A DNA stretch of 9,166 bases. Source: Pseudomonadota bacterium. Lineage in GTDB: Bacteria > Pseudomonadota > Alphaproteobacteria > Rhizobiales > Hyphomicrobiaceae. Positions 1 to 6,273 of this stretch are shown here, one piece after another. Both the position numbers and the translations under genes were made by a program. Location of the stretch: positions 1 through 9,166 of the forward strand of contig JAEWCT010000093.1 of assembly GCA_023390485.1 (NCBI GenBank), given 5' to 3'. A model generated the notes under the pieces. The model was not told the origin of the DNA and ran no database searches. It saw only the letters and a list, made by a program, of their open reading frames with translations. Numbering within the stretch: position 1 is the stretch's first letter; each line of letters starts with the position of its first letter.

Positions 1-77
1 ATTGAGCGTTGCGCTCCCGTCAGTAACGACATCGTAACGCGAATCTGTCGACGATCGGTACTGCTCGGCCGTGTCGC

Positions 78-98
78 ATGAGTTGTATCCAAACTCAT
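78..98. repeat. Short perfect dyad in the leader of the DUF1217 gene
   Basis: ATGAGTT at 78-84 is the exact reverse complement of AACTCAT at 92-98, separated by 7 bases. It lies about 90 bases before the first gene of the window. It could be an operator half-site pair or a weak hairpin; there is no T-run after it. Nearby are a second small dyad (GAGCG/CGCTC, 4-16) that may be the end of an upstream transcript, and a CATAAT at 145-150 that resembles a -10 box but has no good -35 at normal spacing. No other gene is visible in 1-186. Confidence 0.35.
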
Positions 99-186
99 CG
101 AACGCCGGGCAACAGCTTGTCAGGTCCAGTGCAAGCTCCGAGACCATAATTCGCGTACGTGAATCGACCGCAGCAGAAAGCCCGCG

Positions 187-2349
187 ATGATCTCAACCTA
201 CCTGCTCTACCGGACCTACGCCGCCGACCTGCCGAAAACGCTCGCGCGCATTTCCGCCCAGAGCGATGTGTCGAACGCCGCCAAGTATTATCAAGCCAAT
301 ATCGGCAATGTGAAAACGGTCGATGACTTCCTGAACAATTCGCGGCTTTTCACCTACGCGATGACGGCCTACGGCCTGAGCGACATGGCCTACGCCAAAG
401 CCTTCATGAAGAAGGTTCTGACCAGCGACCTCACGGACTCGACGAGCTTCGTCAACAAGCTCACCGACACGCGGTTTGCCGATTTCGCGAAAGCTTTCCA
501 ATTCTCGACCGATGGCACGCTCGCCACGCAGCCCACGGTCGCCCAGAATACCACGGAAGAGAATGATACGATTGGCCTGTACACGCAGCAGCAGGTCAAT
601 AAGGGTGCCGTAGCGGCGACCGAAGCCACCTACTATCAGGCCGCGATCGGCAGCGTGACCTCCGTCGACCAGCTGATGTCGAATTCGCGCCTGCTGAACT
701 TTGCGATTACGGCCTTCGGCCTTGGCTCGGCCAACGTTACCAACGCGACGATTAAAGCCGTTCTGACGAGCGATCTCTCTGATCCCAATAGCGTCGCCAA
801 TACGCTCTCGAATTCCAATCCCAATTTCAAATTGCTCGCTTCCGCGTTCAATTTCTCAACTGACGGGAGCGTGAATGGAACGGCGCAATCGTCGAGCAAC
901 GTCGTCGCGGCGATTTCGCAATACTTCAACGCGACCGGAACCAATGCCACACCAGCGGTGGCAAATTACAAAACGCAGTATTATCAAACCGCCCTTCCGA
1001 GCGTGACTTCGGTCGACGACTTGTTGTCGAACCCGATCTTGTACAATGTTGCGATGACGGCGTTCGGCCTCAACCCCAACACAGAATCGCAAACGCTCAT
1101 ACGCCAGGTCCTGACGAGCGATCTCTCCGATCCGAACAGCGTCGCGAATCAACAGACCAACACCGCGTATAAGAAGCTCGCTGCCGCCTTCAGCTTCAAC
1201 ACCGACGGCTCGGTCCAAAATGGCGCCGCGCAGACGACCGCTCAGGTCAACAGCCTAGTCAACCTCTATAAGTCCAACTACGATGCGGCCCAACAGACGT
1301 CCAACACCACGGCAACCACGGCCTATCAGGATGCGGTCGCCGGTTCGACGTCCGTGAAGGATTTGCTGAACAGCACAGCGTACAACTACATCTTGGCCGC
1401 TTACGGATTAGATCCTCTCACGACGTCGAAATACACGATCACGAAGATCTTGCAGAGCGACGCAAGCGACCCGAACAGCTTCGCTAACCAATCGCACAAC
1501 TCCGCCTATATCGCGATGGCGGCGGCGTTCAACTTCGATTCAAACGGCAATGCCAAGACCGCTGAGGTTGCCCAAACGGACGCAAACCAGAAATCGACGG
1601 TCAAACTGTACATGACGCAAGCCGGCACGACGACGGCAGCGCTGGACCAGGCCGAGACCGATAGCAACTACTACATGACGGCCATCGCCAAGATCACCAA
1701 CGTCGATGATCTGCTGAAAGACCCCAAGCTCGTGACGTTCATGACCAGCGCCTACGGACTGAAGGACGCAAACCTTTCGACCTCCGATCTGCGCCAGATC
1801 CTGACGAGCGATCCGCTCGATCCGAATAGCTACATCAACAAACCCGAAAATGCCAAATATCGACAGCTTGCCGTGGCGTTCAATTTCGGAACCGACGGCA
1901 AGACGCTTAACGTACCGGCAGGCCAGGCGCAGGACCGCAGCCAGCTCGTCACGACAATGGACGGCTACGTCGAGCAGACGATGGAAAGCCAGGCCGGCGA
2001 CCAGAGCGACGCCGTTCGCCTTGCACTTTACTTCCAGAAGAAAGCGTCGGGCATCACGTCCGCCTATCAGATCCTCGGCGATAAGGCCCTGTTGCAGTTC
2101 ACCCAGACTGCTCTCGGCCTGTCTTCAATGATGTCGGCCGCCGATATCGATACTCAGGCGAAGATGATAACCAATAAACTGAACCTTACCGATCTTCAGG
2201 ATCCGACCAAGGTGAACAAGATCATCGCACAGTTCGCGGCGCTTTATGACGCCACGAACTCGACCGCCAGCAGTTCTCCGATCCTTCAGATCCTGCAGGG
2301 AAATTCAAGTTCGAACGGCATCATAACCATTGATCCAATAACGGGATAA
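187..2349 (+). CDS. Large multi-repeat DUF1217-domain protein
   Basis: This 720-residue protein is built almost entirely of about six copies of a repeat of roughly 115 residues, recognisable as DUF1217. Each copy opens with an aromatic pair (YYQ at 34-36, 149-151, 265-267; AY 379-380; YY 495-496; LYF in the diverged last copy at 614-616). It continues through a TSVDDLL-like segment and an AYGL or AFGL motif, then L-x-SD-x-x-DPNS, and ends in AFNF-x-TDG. The N-terminus (MISTYLLYRTYAADLPKTLA) matches how DUF1217 proteins usually begin, which supports this ATG; the ribosome binding site is weak (AGAAAG at 175-180). No signal peptide or membrane segment is visible. DUF1217 genes in alphaproteobacteria often lie in flagellar clusters, so a motility-linked role is possible, but no flagellar gene is present here and the molecular function is unknown. 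Its DNA is less GC-rich than that of purA or serC (42% and 53% in two 60-base lines counted by hand, against 68% in a purA line). Confidence 0.9.
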   Translation: MISTYLLYRTYAADLPKTLARISAQSDVSNAAKYYQANIGNVKTVDDFLNNSRLFTYAMTAYGLSDMAYAKAFMKKVLTSDLTDSTSFVNKLTDTRFADFAKAFQFSTDGTLATQPTVAQNTTEENDTIGLYTQQQVNKGAVAATEATYYQAAIGSVTSVDQLMSNSRLLNFAITAFGLGSANVTNATIKAVLTSDLSDPNSVANTLSNSNPNFKLLASAFNFSTDGSVNGTAQSSSNVVAAISQYFNATGTNATPAVANYKTQYYQTALPSVTSVDDLLSNPILYNVAMTAFGLNPNTESQTLIRQVLTSDLSDPNSVANQQTNTAYKKLAAAFSFNTDGSVQNGAAQTTAQVNSLVNLYKSNYDAAQQTSNTTATTAYQDAVAGSTSVKDLLNSTAYNYILAAYGLDPLTTSKYTITKILQSDASDPNSFANQSHNSAYIAMAAAFNFDSNGNAKTAEVAQTDANQKSTVKLYMTQAGTTTAALDQAETDSNYYMTAIAKITNVDDLLKDPKLVTFMTSAYGLKDANLSTSDLRQILTSDPLDPNSYINKPENAKYRQLAVAFNFGTDGKTLNVPAGQAQDRSQLVTTMDGYVEQTMESQAGDQSDAVRLALYFQKKASGITSAYQILGDKALLQFTQTALGLSSMMSAADIDTQAKMITNKLNLTDLQDPTKVNKIIAQFAALYDATNSTASSSPILQILQGNSSSNGIITIDPITG
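274..2253 (+). repeat. Six tandem protein repeats (about 345 bp each) inside the DUF1217 gene
   Basis: The LTSD-type motif recurs at residues 78, 193, 309, 422 and 539, with a degenerate TDLQDPTKVN version near 668, giving spacings of 115, 116, 113 and 117 residues. Copies 1 to 5 are clearly alike. The sixth (about 608-689) has its own character (ITSAYQIL, ALLQFTQTALGL, a KMITNKLNLTDLQDP stretch) and looks like the family's C-terminal cap. At DNA level 763-801 and 1111-1149 agree at 35 of 39 positions, and all four differences are synonymous. Linkers between copies are rich in Asn, Thr and Ala. Confidence 0.85.
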
Positions 2350-2354
2350 GCCAT

Positions 2355-2379
2355 CCGCCCGCGCCTCGCGCCGGGGCGG
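2355..2379 (+). terminator. GC-rich hairpin after the DUF1217 gene
   Basis: CCGCCC at 2355-2360 pairs with GGGCGG at 2374-2379. GCGC at 2361-2364 pairs with GCGC at 2368-2371 around a CTC loop, leaving a two-base bulge, so the stem reaches ten pairs. It starts six bases after the TAA. The following bases (CATCGCATTCTG) are only mildly T-rich, so it is a plausible but not textbook intrinsic terminator. Confidence 0.45.
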
Positions 2380-2404
2380 CATCGCATTCTGTGCCATTAA
2401 AGCA

Positions 2405-2476
2405 GCAGACTGTAGGATCCGGCTAAACGGTCTTTTAGTTGTTGGCGGGCAGGATTACTCTTTGCAGCCAGTCTGC
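2405..2476. repeat. 8-bp inverted repeat ahead of the small secreted-protein gene
   Basis: GCAGACTG at 2405-2412 is the exact reverse complement of CAGTCTGC at 2469-2476. The 56 bases between contain a weaker CTAAA/TTTAG hairpin (2423-2438). The element fills most of the gap between the DUF1217 terminator and the next ribosome binding site. It could be a structured 5' leader or chance. No convincing sigma-70 promoter was seen in 2380-2505. Confidence 0.25.
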
Positions 2477-2505
2477 GACGCAGCCCGATGCGAAGGACCC
2501 GAGCG

Positions 2506-2826
2506 ATGAAATCTCTTGCTTTCACTTGCGCAGTCTCAGCCTCTTTACTGCTGTCAGCTGCCGCGGCAGTCGCCCAGCCGCCCCGCTCGGGTTCAGGCCC
2601 CCGAGGCCCGGACGGCGGCGTCCAATGGGCCCCTGTCGATCGCACGGGACCGACGTTTGCAGCCGACGATTTCCTGCTCCCGGACTCAGGCTGGAATGGC
2701 CACGGCGTCAGCACGGCCGGCGTTGCGGGACCCAATTGGACGCTGAGACAGCCGGTCTTCGGTCCACCGTTGCCGACGCTCCCGACGCGGCGCCGGGGTT
2801 ACATCATTTTGAACAACGGCAACTGA
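2506..2826 (+). CDS. Small exported Gly/Pro-rich hypothetical protein
   Basis: I do not recognise the family. The product has 106 residues. It begins with a classic Sec signal peptide: MK, a hydrophobic core (AFTCAVSASLLLSAAA) and a likely signal peptidase I site after AVA at residue 23. The mature part of about 83 residues is rich in Gly and Pro, has no cysteine, and carries an RRR cluster just before its end (YIILNNGN). The start at 2506 is preferred over the in-frame ATG at 2488. GAAGGA (2492-2497) sits 8 bases before 2506, nothing similar precedes 2488, and the later start puts the signal peptide at the N-terminus. It is probably periplasmic or surface located. The gene is monocistronic and converges on the membrane-protein gene with a 27-base gap. 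Overlapping frames exist in this GC-rich DNA, so the call rests mainly on the signal peptide and ribosome binding site. Confidence 0.65.
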   Translation: MKSLAFTCAVSASLLLSAAAAVAQPPRSGSGPRGPDGGVQWAPVDRTGPTFAADDFLLPDSGWNGHGVSTAGVAGPNWTLRQPVFGPPLPTLPTRRRGYIILNNGN

Positions 2827-2844
2827 TATTCCTTGCTCGGAATA
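2827..2844. terminator. Small dyad between two convergent genes
   Basis: TATTCC at 2827-2832 pairs perfectly with GGAATA at 2839-2844 around a 6-base loop. It starts on the base after the TGA of the small secreted-protein gene and lies in the 27-base gap before the stop of the opposing gene. Its position suits a shared bidirectional terminator, but the stem is short and there is no T-run on either strand. Confidence 0.3.
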
Positions 2845-2851
2845 GTCACCC

Positions 2852-2875
2852 GTTCAGAACCCGCGGAATCTGAAC
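2852..2875. repeat. GTTCAGA/TCTGAAC dyad over the stop codon of the four-helix membrane gene
   Basis: GTTCAGA (2852-2858) is the exact reverse complement of TCTGAAC (2869-2875), with a 10-base loop holding CCGCGG. The minus-strand stop codon (2856-2854) is inside the left arm. It may fold as part of the transcript end. The same two 7-mers occur again upstream of this two-gene unit, at 3870-3876 and 3925-3931. Confidence 0.35.
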
Positions 2876-3678
2876 CGCGCGGGAACGCTGGTGTCGCGGC
2901 TGATACCACCGCGTATGCCGCCGTACCACGCCGCGGCAAGACCGATGAGAAGGCCGATGCCGGTAATGAGTCCGGAAAGCTCCGTCGCCTTCTTCGCCTT
3001 GTCGAGCGCCGCAATCGCATCGGCATAGGCCGTATCGACGCGCGCTTGCGCATCCGCTTGCGGGATGCCGGCTCTCGCGGCGACAATCGACGAAACGAGG
3101 TTTTTGTCGTTCGGCGAAAGATGCTCGTTACCGAACGACCTCATGAAAACCGCTTCGATCGTCTTCTCCTCCTCCGGGCTTAGAAGCTGCACGTTGGTGA
3201 CGGGCTTGCCCTCTGGCGGCGTGGCCAATACGGAAACAACGCGCGAAAGTGGGCTCGACGATGTGCTTGAGAATTTCGCGACCGCCGAATATCCGCCCCG
3301 GAGTGCAGCTGATCCAGCGCTCGCCACGATCATGGTGGCAAACAGTACGCAAACGCCCCAAGTGACAAACCCCTGCAGCCCGTCGCGATACTCGACTTCA
3401 TCGGGCGGCACGTCGGCAACGCGCGGACGCACGCGAGCCGAGACAAATCCCGCAATGAGAAACCACGCAATTGTTGCGATCAGCGCCCACGCTGCCGTGA
3501 TCGAAGCCGCCAGCCAAGTGTGGGATTGGCCGGGCCATGGAGACAAAAGCGATAGTCCCGCCGCGATGCCGATAGATATCAGAACGAAGTAAAACGCCGT
3601 TCCCGCTACCGCGCCGGCAAATATGCCTCGCCAGCTGATAAGCGGACTCGAATCGCGAACGTCGACTATTTCGACCAT
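2854..3678 (-). CDS. Four-helix integral membrane protein of unknown function
   Basis: This 274-residue protein belongs to a type I recall from Hyphomicrobiales genomes, sometimes labelled PhnA-like without functional proof. Three hydrophobic segments (about 16-46, 57-80, 101-124) are followed by a soluble stretch (about 125-233) and a fourth helix (about 234-254). Recognisable elements are SWRGIFAGAVAG at the start of helix 1, DEVEYRDGLQGF before helix 3, and LSPNDKNLV with ADAQARVD in the soluble part. The last helix is followed by a GG-x-RGG-x-x-RD tail. The start chosen is the ATG at 3678, which has AAGGAG (3687-3692) 8 bases upstream. An in-frame ATG at 3699 would add seven residues, but it has no ribosome binding site and would overlap the preceding stop. 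It lies 17 bases downstream of a 24-codon gene and probably shares its transcript. No enzymatic motif is visible; an envelope or stress role is inferred only from the promoter-like element upstream. Confidence 0.8.
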   Translation of the reverse strand: MVEIVDVRDSSPLISWRGIFAGAVAGTAFYFVLISIGIAAGLSLLSPWPGQSHTWLAASITAAWALIATIAWFLIAGFVSARVRPRVADVPPDEVEYRDGLQGFVTWGVCVLFATMIVASAGSAALRGGYSAVAKFSSTSSSPLSRVVSVLATPPEGKPVTNVQLLSPEEEKTIEAVFMRSFGNEHLSPNDKNLVSSIVAARAGIPQADAQARVDTAYADAIAALDKAKKATELSGLITGIGLLIGLAAAWYGGIRGGISRDTSVPARFRFRGF

Positions 3679-3695
3679 CGTGGCGTCTCCTTCGA

Positions 3696-3770
3696 TCATC
3701 TAAAACCCAACAGGCTTAGAAGAAACGAAATGACCACGATCAACCCGATCAGATAGATGATCTCGTGCAC
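3696..3770 (-). CDS. 24-residue single-helix membrane micro-protein
   Basis: This short gene starts with GTG at 3770 and ends with TGA at 3698-3696. The product begins MHEIIYLIGLIVVISFLL and ends in a Leu/Gly/Phe stretch with a final Arg, so almost its whole length is one hydrophobic helix with charge only at the ends. AGGAG (3778-3782) lies 7 bases before the GTG, a strong and well-spaced ribosome binding site. Its stop lies 17 bases before the four-helix gene, and a GGAAC-type promoter-like element lies about 30 bases before its start. I recall similar tiny membrane peptides from related genomes, but no function is known to me. It may be a partner or regulator of the four-helix protein; that is inference. 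Automated callers would normally miss it because of its length and GTG start. Confidence 0.6.
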   Translation of the reverse strand: MHEIIYLIGLIVVISFLLSLLGFR

Positions 3771-3801
3771 TGCACGTCTCCTCACATCATGCCGCACCAT
3801 C

Positions 3802-3826
3802 AACCGTACCGGGAGGAGTTTGTTCC
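3802..3826 (-). promoter_or_regulatory. EcfG-type general-stress promoter candidate
   Basis: Read on the minus strand, GGAAC (3826-3822) is followed by exactly 16 bases and then GGTT (3805-3802). The promoter of the alphaproteobacterial general-stress sigma factor EcfG (SigT) is GGAAC, 16-17 bases, then CGTT. The match is full in the -35 and three of four in the -10. Transcription would begin near 3795 and give a leader of about 25 bases to the GTG at 3770, containing its ribosome binding site. The other GGAAC words I noticed in the window lie inside coding sequence. Confidence 0.5.
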
Positions 3827-3869
3827 GGAAAAGAAGGCCTTCGCATTTGCAGCAACGATATTGGGAGAT

Positions 3870-3931
3870 GTTCAGAAATCGCCGTGCACTTTCTCATGAA
3901 ATTGTTGTCGCTGGCGCAACGAAGTCTGAAC
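3870..3931. repeat. Second GTTCAGA/TCTGAAC inverted pair, upstream of the micro-protein unit
   Basis: GTTCAGA at 3870-3876 and TCTGAAC at 3925-3931 form a 7-bp inverted pair with 48 bases between, in the gap between the YdcF-like gene and the stress-promoter candidate. Within the loop, GTTG/CAAC (3904-3920) can form a smaller hairpin. It may mark the 3' end of the YdcF-like transcript, but there is no T-run. The rest of 3771-3987 shows only the promoter and ribosome binding site listed separately. Confidence 0.25.
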
Positions 3932-3987
3932 CATGCAAACCCGGTGCTGCGCGCGAGCTTCACGCGACAAACGCGAACTCTACGGCA

Positions 3988-4785
3988 TCAGGGCTCCGGA
4001 AAGAGCGACGTGCTTCGGCCGGACATCCAGTACGCGAACAATCCGATCCACTCTTTGGCGGCAAGATCCGTGCGCGCCAATCCGGCGGAAATGCTGTCCA
4101 AGGGACGGACTGCATCCCGTCTGCCGCGCGTCCGAAAATCGACCGGATACGGCACGACATTGAATCCGGCTTTTCGAAAAACGCCGACCGAACGCGGCAT
4201 ATGGTAAGCCGACGTGACAAGAAGCCATTTGTCTTGCGGATTGGGATTGACGAGAGGCTTCGTGAACATCGCGTTCTCGTAGGTATTGCGCGAGTGGTTC
4301 TCAATCACGATGCGGCTCGGCTCAATACCGGCGTCGACGAAAAACTTCTGCACTTCAGATCCAATCCCCTCGCCACCGAACAGAGACCCGCTGCCGCCAG
4401 TGAAGATCACTTTGGCATCGGGAAGCGCGCGCGCAAGGCGCAGCGTCTCGGTCAGCCGTTCCGCCGACTCGTTGAGAGCTAAGCCGCCTCGGCTGGCGGT
4501 GATCGCTCCGTCTTCAAAGCCGCCCAATAGAATGATGCCGCTGATTTTCTCCTGCGGCACGTCCGGAACGCGCGTCGCAAAGCGCTGCTCCAGCGGCAGA
4601 ACGAGGATATTCCCGCCGGGCAGGAAGCCGAACAGAATGATGATTCCGAAGCCGGCGGACAAGAAGATCGCGCCCAGCTTCGGACGCCGGAATTGCAGAC
4701 AGAAGAATCCCACTGCAAGCGCGAGAAACGCCAAGGTCGACGGCTGAATGCAGAAGAAGACGACCTTCGATGCGATGAAAAACAT
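3988..4785 (-). CDS. YdcF/ElyC-like DUF218 envelope protein
   Basis: A 265-residue membrane-anchored member of the YdcF/SanA/ElyC (DUF218) family. Two N-terminal hydrophobic segments (about 8-31 and 37-58) precede the DUF218 domain (about 80-250), which is the ElyC-like arrangement. Family motifs are visible: GIILLGG (83-89), LNESAERL (104-111), FTGGSGS (128-134), ENHSRNTYENA (162-172) and LVTSAYHMPRS (189-199). The C-terminal AAKEWIGLFAYWMSGR also suits the family. ElyC of E. coli affects envelope integrity and peptidoglycan or lipid-carrier metabolism; the biochemical activity here cannot be read from sequence. The soluble domain is probably periplasmic. The ATG at 4785 has AGGGGG 8 bases upstream. 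It starts 80 bases after purA on the same strand, with no convincing terminator between, so read-through from purA is possible. The right symbol (ydcF, elyC or sanA) cannot be fixed. Confidence 0.85.
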   Translation of the reverse strand: MFFIASKVVFFCIQPSTLAFLALAVGFFCLQFRRPKLGAIFLSAGFGIIILFGFLPGGNILVLPLEQRFATRVPDVPQEKISGIILLGGFEDGAITASRGGLALNESAERLTETLRLARALPDAKVIFTGGSGSLFGGEGIGSEVQKFFVDAGIEPSRIVIENHSRNTYENAMFTKPLVNPNPQDKWLLVTSAYHMPRSVGVFRKAGFNVVPYPVDFRTRGRRDAVRPLDSISAGLARTDLAAKEWIGLFAYWMSGRSTSLFPEP

Positions 4786-4865
4786 TGCGATCGCCCCCTA
4801 CTCTCGCCCGTCAGCCGCCGATGATCACGACCGGGCGCGCCACACGCCCCGCCGGCTCGAAGCTC

Positions 4866-6155
4866 TCAGATGAAAGGGTCCTTCATCAAAATCGTGTCGT
4901 CGCGCTCTGGGCTCGTCGAGAGGAGCGTGATCGGACATTCGATCAACTCCTCGACGCGGCGGACATACTTCACGGCTTGCGCCGGAAGATCGGCCCACCG
5001 TCGCGCACCTTGCGTCGATTCCGACCAGCCCTCGAAATCTTCGTAGATCGGCTCGATAATCGCCTGCGCCGACGAACTTCCCGGCAGGCGCTCGATGCGC
5101 TCGCCGTTGAGCCTGTAGCCGACGCAGATACGGATGGTATCGAAGCCATCGAGAACGTCGAGCTTGGTCAGCGCAATGCCATCGATGCCGGAAACCTTCG
5201 CCACCTGCCGCACGAGCACGCTGTCGAACCAGCCGCAACGCCGCTTGCGCCCCGTTACCGTGCCGAACTCACGGCCGCGCTCGCCGATCCGCTCGCCGAT
5301 GGCATCCGTAAGCTCAGGCGGGAATGGGCCCGATCCGACGCGCGTCGTGTACGCCTTGGCGATGCCGAGCACATAACCGACGTGACCGGGGCCGATGCCC
5401 GATCCCGTCGCCGCTTGTCCCGCGACCGTGTTCGATGACGTGACGAACGGATATGTGCCGTGATCGACGTCGAGAAGCGCGCCCTGTGCGCCCTCGAACA
5501 GGATGCGCTTGCCCTGGCGCCGTGCCTGATCGAGAAGCTCCCACGTCACATCCGTGTAGGGAAGAACCTTCGGCGCGATGGCGAGAAGCTCTGCCATCAA
5601 CTCGTCCTTCGCGACCTCAGGCTGACCGAGCCCCCGACGCAGCGCGTTGTGATGCGCGAGCGCCCGATCGATCTTCGCGCCGAGCGTCGCGGGCGACGCC
5701 AGATCCTGCACGCGGATCGCGCGACGCCCGACCTTGTCTTCATATGCCGGCCCAATGCCGCGGCCCGTCGTGCCGATCTTTTCGGTGCCCGCCGCAGCTT
5801 CACGTACGACGTCCAGCTCGCGATGCAACGGAAGAATGAGCGTCGCGTTCTCGGCGATGCGCAGATTCTCGGGCGTGATCGCGATGCCCTGTTTGGTCAA
5901 TCGCGTGATTTCGTCCACCAACGCCCACGGATCGATGACGACACCGTTGCCGATGACGGAAAGCTTGTCCGGCCGCACGACACCCGAAGGGAGCAGCGAC
6001 AGCTTGAACGTCGTGCCGCCGATGACGAGCGTGTGTCCGGCGTTGTGTCCGCCCTGAAAGCGGACAACGACGTCGGCGCGCTCCGACAGCCAATCCACGA
6101 TCTTGCCTTTGCCCTCGTCCCCCCATTGGGCTCCGACCACCACGACGTTTGCCAT
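4866..6155 (-). CDS. purA: Adenylosuccinate synthetase
   Basis: PurA (EC 6.3.4.4) joins IMP and aspartate using GTP to give adenylosuccinate, the first committed step to AMP, in the cytoplasm. The 429-residue length is normal for a bacterial enzyme. The start [18 protein letters not shown] carries the GTP-binding GDEGKGK loop (12-18), with catalytic Asp13 and His41 (GGHNAGHT) at the same numbers as in E. coli. [14 protein letters not shown] (128-141) is the family signature. [12 protein letters not shown] (242-253), the Arg303/Arg305 substrate loop ([14 protein letters not shown]) and Lys331/Asp333 of the guanine site (KLDVLDGF) are all present, so the enzyme should be active. The ATG at 6155 is preceded by AGAAGG about 9 bases upstream. 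It lies 118 bases downstream of the MuiA-like gene. An 11-bp triple direct repeat in that gap may bear on its regulation. Confidence 0.98.
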   Translation of the reverse strand: MANVVVVGAQWGDEGKGKIVDWLSERADVVVRFQGGHNAGHTLVIGGTTFKLSLLPSGVVRPDKLSVIGNGVVIDPWALVDEITRLTKQGIAITPENLRIAENATLILPLHRELDVVREAAAGTEKIGTTGRGIGPAYEDKVGRRAIRVQDLASPATLGAKIDRALAHHNALRRGLGQPEVAKDELMAELLAIAPKVLPYTDVTWELLDQARRQGKRILFEGAQGALLDVDHGTYPFVTSSNTVAGQAATGSGIGPGHVGYVLGIAKAYTTRVGSGPFPPELTDAIGERIGERGREFGTVTGRKRRCGWFDSVLVRQVAKVSGIDGIALTKLDVLDGFDTIRICVGYRLNGERIERLPGSSSAQAIIEPIYEDFEGWSESTQGARRWADLPAQAVKYVRRVEELIECPITLLSTSPERDDTILMKDPFI

Positions 6156-6232
6156 TTAGTTCAACCTTCTCACTTCTCATGATTTGGCCCCGGCATCGGC
6201 CAGGGCCTCGCGGCAATTCCGCTAGCTTAATT

Positions 6233-6265
6233 CAAGATCCGGTCAAGATCCGGCCAAGATCCAGC
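6233..6265. repeat. Three 11-bp tandem direct repeats upstream of purA
   Basis: The units are CAAGATCCGGT (6233-6243), CAAGATCCGGC (6244-6254) and CAAGATCCAGC (6255-6265). The first nine or ten bases are nearly invariant and there is no spacer. The 11-bp period is about one helical turn, so a protein could contact all three on one face. The block is 78-110 bases upstream of purA. Read toward purA, two junctions give TTGGCC and TTGACC, which resemble -35 boxes, but I find no good -10 at normal spacing. It could be an operator, part of a promoter, or a slippage duplication. The rest of 6156-6273 holds GGCC-rich sequence (6185-6207) able to form alternative short hairpins in the purA leader. Confidence 0.75.
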
Positions 6266-6273
6266 TTGTCGCC

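Noticed and set aside
2415..2440. GGATC-N17-AGTT as a possible EcfG promoter for the small secreted protein
   Set aside because: The -35 departs from GGAAC, which is normally strongly conserved, and the -10 also has a mismatch; too weak alone.
2397..2735. Minus-strand ORF of 112 codons opposite the small secreted protein
   Set aside because: It has no ribosome binding site or signal peptide and is Arg/Pro/Ala-rich; the plus-strand frame is better supported.
3697..3699. ATG at 3699 as start of the four-helix membrane protein, overlapping the micro-protein stop as ATGA
   Set aside because: No ribosome binding site precedes it, while the ATG at 3678 has AAGGAG at 8 bases. Translational coupling cannot be fully excluded.
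3789..3899. Plus-strand 36-codon ORF starting MPHHQPYREEF opposite the stress-promoter candidate
   Set aside because: There is no ribosome binding site before the ATG, no hydrophobic or other recognisable feature, and it overlaps the minus-strand promoter and leader.
3757..4482. Long plus-strand ORF of 241 codons opposite the YdcF-like gene
   Set aside because: Its product is Arg-rich and featureless, and it lies antisense to a clear DUF218 gene; typical shadow ORF in GC-rich DNA.
5460..6182. Plus-strand ORF of 240 codons opposite purA
   Set aside because: It mirrors a fully conserved purA and has no family features.
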